From NCBI GenBank assembly GCA_023397505.1, contig JAEWUC010000008.1, forward strand, positions 682,001 to 746,000: DNA of 64,000 bases, in the 5' to 3' direction. This stretch comes from Bacteroidota bacterium. Its GTDB lineage: Bacteria > Bacteroidota > Ignavibacteria > Ignavibacteriales > Melioribacteraceae. Below are positions 59,907 to 64,000 of the stretch, one piece after another. The notes beneath the pieces were generated by a model. It saw nothing but the letters and a program-made list of their open reading frames with translations. It was not told the DNA's origin and ran no database searches. The position numbers and the translations under genes were made by a program. Positions within the stretch are counted from its first letter, which is position 1, and each line of letters begins with the position of its first letter.

Positions 59907-62900
59907 ATGAAAACAACTTACGAGATAATTTCAGAATCGATTTCTGCCTTCGGAAGATTGAAGGGAAAACTTTCTGAAATAAAGAATGGAGAAAAAATAT
60001 ACGTTTCGCCGTTCGCGGGCTCATCACGCAACATTTTTATTTCATCAATCTTAGAAAAAGAAAAACACATTTTTCTTTTATGCCCTAATGAAACATCTGT
60101 AAAAGAAACAATGGTGGAATTAACAATTTTGGGCTTTGAAAAAGACATTGTAACTGTAGATGATTTATCGGCAGATGTTTTACAGGAAAGATTGACCGAC
60201 GTAAATAACCGCGAAAGTTTCATTCTCGTTTCTACATACGATCTGCTAACATTAAGATTGCCGTCAAAAAATTCGGTTCAAAACAATACAACAAAACTTG
60301 CAGTCGGCGGAAGTTTAACTTACGATGAATTGATAGAATATTTTAATTTCATTAATTATAATCAAGATAAATATGTTGATAGCCCCGGCGATTTTGCAGT
60401 GCGTGGTTCGATAATTGATTTTTGGTCGTACAGCGAAAAGCAGCCGTGCCGTTTGGAATTCGACGGGGACTTTCTCGAATCAATCCGGCATTTCGATCCG
60501 GATAGTCAGCGCTCCTCAAATAAAATTGAAACCGTTACTCTCGCTGCTGCTTTAAATACTGAAAGCACTGATAACTCAGGCGATATTTTTGATTACCTTG
60601 ATAATCCTCTCATCTTTGTATCGGATTACGAACTCGAACAAATATTTTCTACAGATAAAGTTGAAGCTATCGATAAAATAATTATTGACGAAGAAATTGA
60701 CGAGGACTTGAAACAAGAATTGTATGAAAGTTTAGATGAAGAAGAACTTAAAACAGTTGAGGAACATTTCAATAAAAACGAAAATGTTTCCGGTGAAAAT
60801 ATTTTTTCTAAAAATGCGAGATGGATAATTGAAGATCAGCTTCGCGTTCATACGGAAAGATTCGAAATAAATCTTGTCGATGCACCGGTTATAAACTCCA
60901 ACTTTGAGCTGCTGTTTAATTTTCTAAAAGATTATTCGGCGAAATCGTTTCAAATAATTATAACGGTTGAAAATGATCTTCAGAAAAATAGACTTTCGGA
61001 GTTACTCTCGGAATTCAGACCGGAATTGGAAAAATTGATTGAACAGGGAAAGATTGAAATCACAATTCTTCCAATTAAGTCCGGTTTTATTTCTAAAGAA
61101 AATTTTCTTGTTGTTCTAACTGATTACCAGATTTTTAACAAGCCCTACCGCACAAAAATTTCTTCAAAACAAAAATTTAAAAAAACACGCTCACGCGATT
61201 TTGCATCGATAAAAAGAGGCGATTTTGTTGTTCACGAAAATTTCGGAATAGGGCAGTATGCCGGACTTGAAGTAATTAAGATTGGACAGATTGAACAGGA
61301 GTCAATAAAAATTTTATATGCTGAAGGCGGGGTAGTTTATGTTAATCTTAATTATTTATCTCTCGTAAAAAAATTCTCTTCCAACGAAAATGTTCAGCCG
61401 AAACTTTCCGTACTCGGCAGCGGCGAATGGAAATCGACAAAGAAAAAAGTTAAAGCAAAAATTAAAGAAGCTGCCCGCGAACTTATTATTCTGTACGCAA
61501 AACGAAAAGCCGCGCAGGGTTTTTCGTTCAGTCCGGATTCAATTTGGCAAAAAGAATTGGAAGCATCATTCTTGTATGAAGATACACCCGATCAATCTAA
61601 AGTTTCCGAAGAAGTTAAAACCGATATGGAAAGCGGGAATCCCATGGACAGGCTAGTGTGCGGCGATGTTGGTTTTGGTAAAACAGAAATTGCAGTACGA
61701 GCAGCATTTAAAGCTATTAACGACAGTAAACAAGCAGCTGTTCTGGTTCCAACAACAATTCTTGCAGAGCAACATTTCAATACTTTTAAAGATCGTTTAT
61801 CACAATTTCCGGTTAAGGTTGAAGTTATTTCAAGATTTCGTTCCGCGAAGGAACAAAAAGAAATTACCGATAAACTTTCTAAAGGAGAAGTTGACATTCT
61901 AATCGGAACTCATAGATTGCTTTCCAAAGATATAATGTTTAAAGATCTCGGATTGTTGGTAATTGACGAAGAACACCGCTTTGGTGTAATGGCAAAGGAA
62001 AAACTTCGATCTATAAAAGCAAATGTTGATACCCTTACTTTAACCGCAACTCCAATACCGCGTACATTGAATTTATCTTTACTCGGAGCCCGCGATCTTT
62101 CAATTATTTCTACTCCTCCGCCAAACCGCCAGCCGATTTATACAAAGGTGGACAAGTTTGATATTTTCAAAGTGCGTGAATGGATTTTAAACGAAGTAAA
62201 ACGCGGCGGTCAGATTTATTTTGTTCATGACAGGGTTATGTCGATTGATAAAATTGTCGGCTACATTCAAAAACATATACCTGAAATAAATATCGGTGTT
62301 GCACACGGACAAATGAAACCTGCGCAACTCGAAAAAGTTATTTATGAATTTTTGAATAAAAAGTATCACATGCTAGTTGCAACGAAGATTATCGAGTCCG
62401 GGCTCGACATCCCAAATGTGAATACGATTATTATAAACCGCGCGGATAGATTTGGACTTGCCGAACTTCATCAATTGCGCGGACGCGTCGGGCGTAGCGA
62501 CCGGCAGGCATATGCTTACTTACTTGTTCCGTCGCTGAATACTATTACTAAAAAAGCAGTTAAGCGTTTGCAGGCAATTGAAGAATATACCGATCTCGGC
62601 GGCGGTTTTAATTTATCAATGCGTGACCTTGAAATACGCGGTTCGGGTAATCTGCTCGGTACCGAACAAAGCGGGTACATCGATTCGGTTGGCTTCGATC
62701 TTTATCTTAAAATGGTTGACGAAGCCGTAGATGAATTAAAACAAAGCGAGTTTAAAGATGTATTTAAGGATTTACCGAAATCAAAAGATAGATCGGAACC
62801 GACAATCGATACATATTTTGAAATCGGAATTCCGCAAAATTATATGCCCGATCAAGCCGACCGGCTAAGTTTTTATACAGCGCTGTTTTCTATTATTAAA

Positions 62901-63278
62901 ATAGAAGAGATAGATGAACTAAAAGAAGAAATGATTGACCGTTTTGGGAAATTTCCGCAAGTGGTATTAAATTTAATAGAAGCGGCGATGCTAAGGTTTT
63001 ATGCATCTTATGCGCTCTTTGAAAGAATTGTTATTCAAAAAAATAAAATTACTATTATTCTTCCCAAAGGCGACCGTGAAGATTTTTATCAAAATAAATT
63101 TTCGAAACTGCTGCAGTTTATAAGTGAAAAACACTCCCGTGATATTAAATTTATTCAAAACGAAACTGTTCTTAAATTGGAGATGAATAACAAATTCGAT
63201 TCACCGGGAAATGTGATGGATTATTTGATTAAATTCTGCAAAGAAATTTCCAAAGTATTGAGTAATAGTAATGATTGA
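59907..63278 (+). CDS. mfd: Transcription-repair coupling factor
   Basis: A 1123-residue ATP-dependent translocase that removes stalled RNA polymerase and recruits UvrA. The N-terminal half has UvrB-like domains; the polymerase-interacting domain is near residue 430 (KRGDFVVHENFGIGQYAGLEVI). Helicase Walker A is GDVGFGKT (586-593), motif II DEEH (687-690), and the RecG-like TATPIPRTLNLSLLG follows. The C-terminal TRCF domain (about 1000-1100) is present. Length is close to the usual 1100-1150. It overlaps the next gene by 8 bases. Confidence 0.97.
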   Translation: MKTTYEIISESISAFGRLKGKLSEIKNGEKIYVSPFAGSSRNIFISSILEKEKHIFLLCPNETSVKETMVELTILGFEKDIVTVDDLSADVLQERLTDVNNRESFILVSTYDLLTLRLPSKNSVQNNTTKLAVGGSLTYDELIEYFNFINYNQDKYVDSPGDFAVRGSIIDFWSYSEKQPCRLEFDGDFLESIRHFDPDSQRSSNKIETVTLAAALNTESTDNSGDIFDYLDNPLIFVSDYELEQIFSTDKVEAIDKIIIDEEIDEDLKQELYESLDEEELKTVEEHFNKNENVSGENIFSKNARWIIEDQLRVHTERFEINLVDAPVINSNFELLFNFLKDYSAKSFQIIITVENDLQKNRLSELLSEFRPELEKLIEQGKIEITILPIKSGFISKENFLVVLTDYQIFNKPYRTKISSKQKFKKTRSRDFASIKRGDFVVHENFGIGQYAGLEVIKIGQIEQESIKILYAEGGVVYVNLNYLSLVKKFSSNENVQPKLSVLGSGEWKSTKKKVKAKIKEAARELIILYAKRKAAQGFSFSPDSIWQKELEASFLYEDTPDQSKVSEEVKTDMESGNPMDRLVCGDVGFGKTEIAVRAAFKAINDSKQAAVLVPTTILAEQHFNTFKDRLSQFPVKVEVISRFRSAKEQKEITDKLSKGEVDILIGTHRLLSKDIMFKDLGLLVIDEEHRFGVMAKEKLRSIKANVDTLTLTATPIPRTLNLSLLGARDLSIISTPPPNRQPIYTKVDKFDIFKVREWILNEVKRGGQIYFVHDRVMSIDKIVGYIQKHIPEINIGVAHGQMKPAQLEKVIYEFLNKKYHMLVATKIIESGLDIPNVNTIIINRADRFGLAELHQLRGRVGRSDRQAYAYLLVPSLNTITKKAVKRLQAIEEYTDLGGGFNLSMRDLEIRGSGNLLGTEQSGYIDSVGFDLYLKMVDEAVDELKQSEFKDVFKDLPKSKDRSEPTIDTYFEIGIPQNYMPDQADRLSFYTALFSIIKIEEIDELKEEMIDRFGKFPQVVLNLIEAAMLRFYASYALFERIVIQKNKITIILPKGDREDFYQNKFSKLLQFISEKHSRDIKFIQNETVLKLEMNNKFDSPGNVMDYLIKFCKEISKVLSNSND

Positions 63279-64000
63279 ATTAGCGGTAATTCTTTTTTTG
63301 GTAGCATTAAACGGACTTTTTGCAATGGCTGAGATTGCTTTAATTTCTTCAAAGAAAGTTCTTTTAGAAGATAAAGCCAATAAAGGAAGCAAAGGCGCAA
63401 GTGTTGCTTTAAAACTTTTGGAGGAACCCGAAAAATTTCTCTCTACAATTCAGATTGGTATTACGCTTGTAGGAATTGTTGCCGGCGCGTTCGGCGGGAT
63501 AGCGCTTGCGGAAGATGTGGAACCTTTGTTTGAGCAACTGAATATCCCTTCGGTATATATTGAAGAAATTTCCTTAATCACTGTTGTGGCAATTATAACT
63601 TATTTGTCGCTTCTTGTTGGCGAACTTTTGCCTAAAACAATAGCTTTAAATAATCCCGAAGGCATATCGGTAAAATTGGCTCCGCTTGTTTTATTTCTTT
63701 CAGTTCTTTCCACTCCCCTGGTGTATTTATTAAGCACATCAACCAAAATTTTAATAAAGATTTTCAGAATCAAAATAACTGAAAAGCCGCCGATTACCGA
63801 AGAAGAGTTAAAGATGTTAATTGAACAGGGAAGGAAATATGGAGTGCTTGAACAAAAAGAAACCGAGATGGTTAAAAGTGTTTTCAGATTTTATGATAGA
63901 AAAGCTTATTCGGTTATGATTCCAAGACAGGATATAGTTTGGCTCGACGCAAGCAAACCAATTGATGAAATTATTGATACGGTTTACAAAAATAAATTTT
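63271..64000 (+). CDS. CNNM/CorC (HlyC)-family membrane protein, 3' end cut by the window
   Basis: Partial; runs off the right edge, first 243 codons shown. The N-terminal DUF21/CNNM transmembrane domain is clear: IELAVILFLVALNGLFAMAEIALISSKK, then GITLVGIVAGAFGGIALAED and LLVGELLPKTIAL. A CBS domain pair begins after EEELKMLIEQGRKYGVLEQKE (VMIPRQDIVWLDAS). Such proteins are linked to magnesium or cobalt transport. Start at 63271 (ATG) overlaps mfd by 8 bases, so it is coupled with it. Confidence 0.88.
   Translation, partial: MIELAVILFLVALNGLFAMAEIALISSKKVLLEDKANKGSKGASVALKLLEEPEKFLSTIQIGITLVGIVAGAFGGIALAEDVEPLFEQLNIPSVYIEEISLITVVAIITYLSLLVGELLPKTIALNNPEGISVKLAPLVLFLSVLSTPLVYLLSTSTKILIKIFRIKITEKPPITEEELKMLIEQGRKYGVLEQKETEMVKSVFRFYDRKAYSVMIPRQDIVWLDASKPIDEIIDTVYKNKF

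Overview
The window is a compact, AT-rich chromosomal segment with no rRNA, tRNA, insertion sequence, phage or CRISPR that I can see. Several features point to the Bacteroidota/Chlorobi/Ignavibacteria branch, most likely an Ignavibacteria-type organism: a C-terminal type IX secretion (T9SS) sorting domain with the NYPNPFNPST motif (44590-45258), PorV/PorQ-type outer-membrane proteins (10592-11725 and 34755-35786), TonB/TonB-dependent receptor genes, and a Bacteroidota-style promoter (TTTG, 20 bases, TAAGTTTG) before the cold-shock gene. The taxon is inferred; there is no marker gene that fixes it.

Layout. 1-3000: a small secreted protein, then an alpha/beta hydrolase and an aromatic amino acid decarboxylase-like enzyme. 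3011-5600: a dispersed repeat, the cysE-cysK pair on the minus strand preceded by a 34-residue ORF ending in a run of cysteines (a probable cysteine-responsive leader peptide), and a cold-shock gene. 5557-13353: mostly single-gene or two-gene units on the minus strand (TM2 and DUF2752 membrane proteins, LigT-like, DinB-like, a lipoprotein protease, an M61 peptidase, PorV/PorQ, a beta-lactamase-fold hydrolase). 13480-28118: a sensory island on the minus strand: a cytidylate-kinase-like protein, an orphan LytTR domain, two copies of a porin / PstS-like binding protein / chemoreceptor operon (one copy decayed), a hybrid-free histidine kinase with a LytTR response regulator, and two further chemoreceptors, one with a CxxCH haem motif. 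Three triple direct repeats with an exact 20-bp period lie upstream of the two porin operons and one chemoreceptor and are good candidates for the LytTR regulator's binding sites.

28267-34673: a polar amino acid ABC transporter (ATPase plus fused binding protein-permease), HAD phosphatase, LysE exporter, Tat-exported metallo-beta-lactamase-fold protein, TPM protein, phosphoglycerate mutase and a small membrane protein. 34755-41308: PorV/PorQ, a lipoprotein, an ECF sigma/anti-sigma pair, three tandem TonB C-terminal-domain proteins and a TonB-dependent receptor. 41432-46410: rseP and dxr, a membrane protein, and a pair of exported proteins each with one CxxCH motif (a T9SS-sorted one and one fused to a predicted beta-barrel).

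46466-51682: a Cys-motif protein and nitronate monooxygenase-like enzyme, diverging from a nucleotidyltransferase-metK-ahcY operon. 51739-54389: a small secreted protein, a six-helix membrane protein, a histidine kinase and a receiver-only regulator, tightly coupled. 54491-64000: an AmmeMemoRadiSam-type radical SAM enzyme, a Lon-like protease overlapping pyruvate kinase, mfd, and the start of a CNNM/CorC-type membrane protein that runs off the window.
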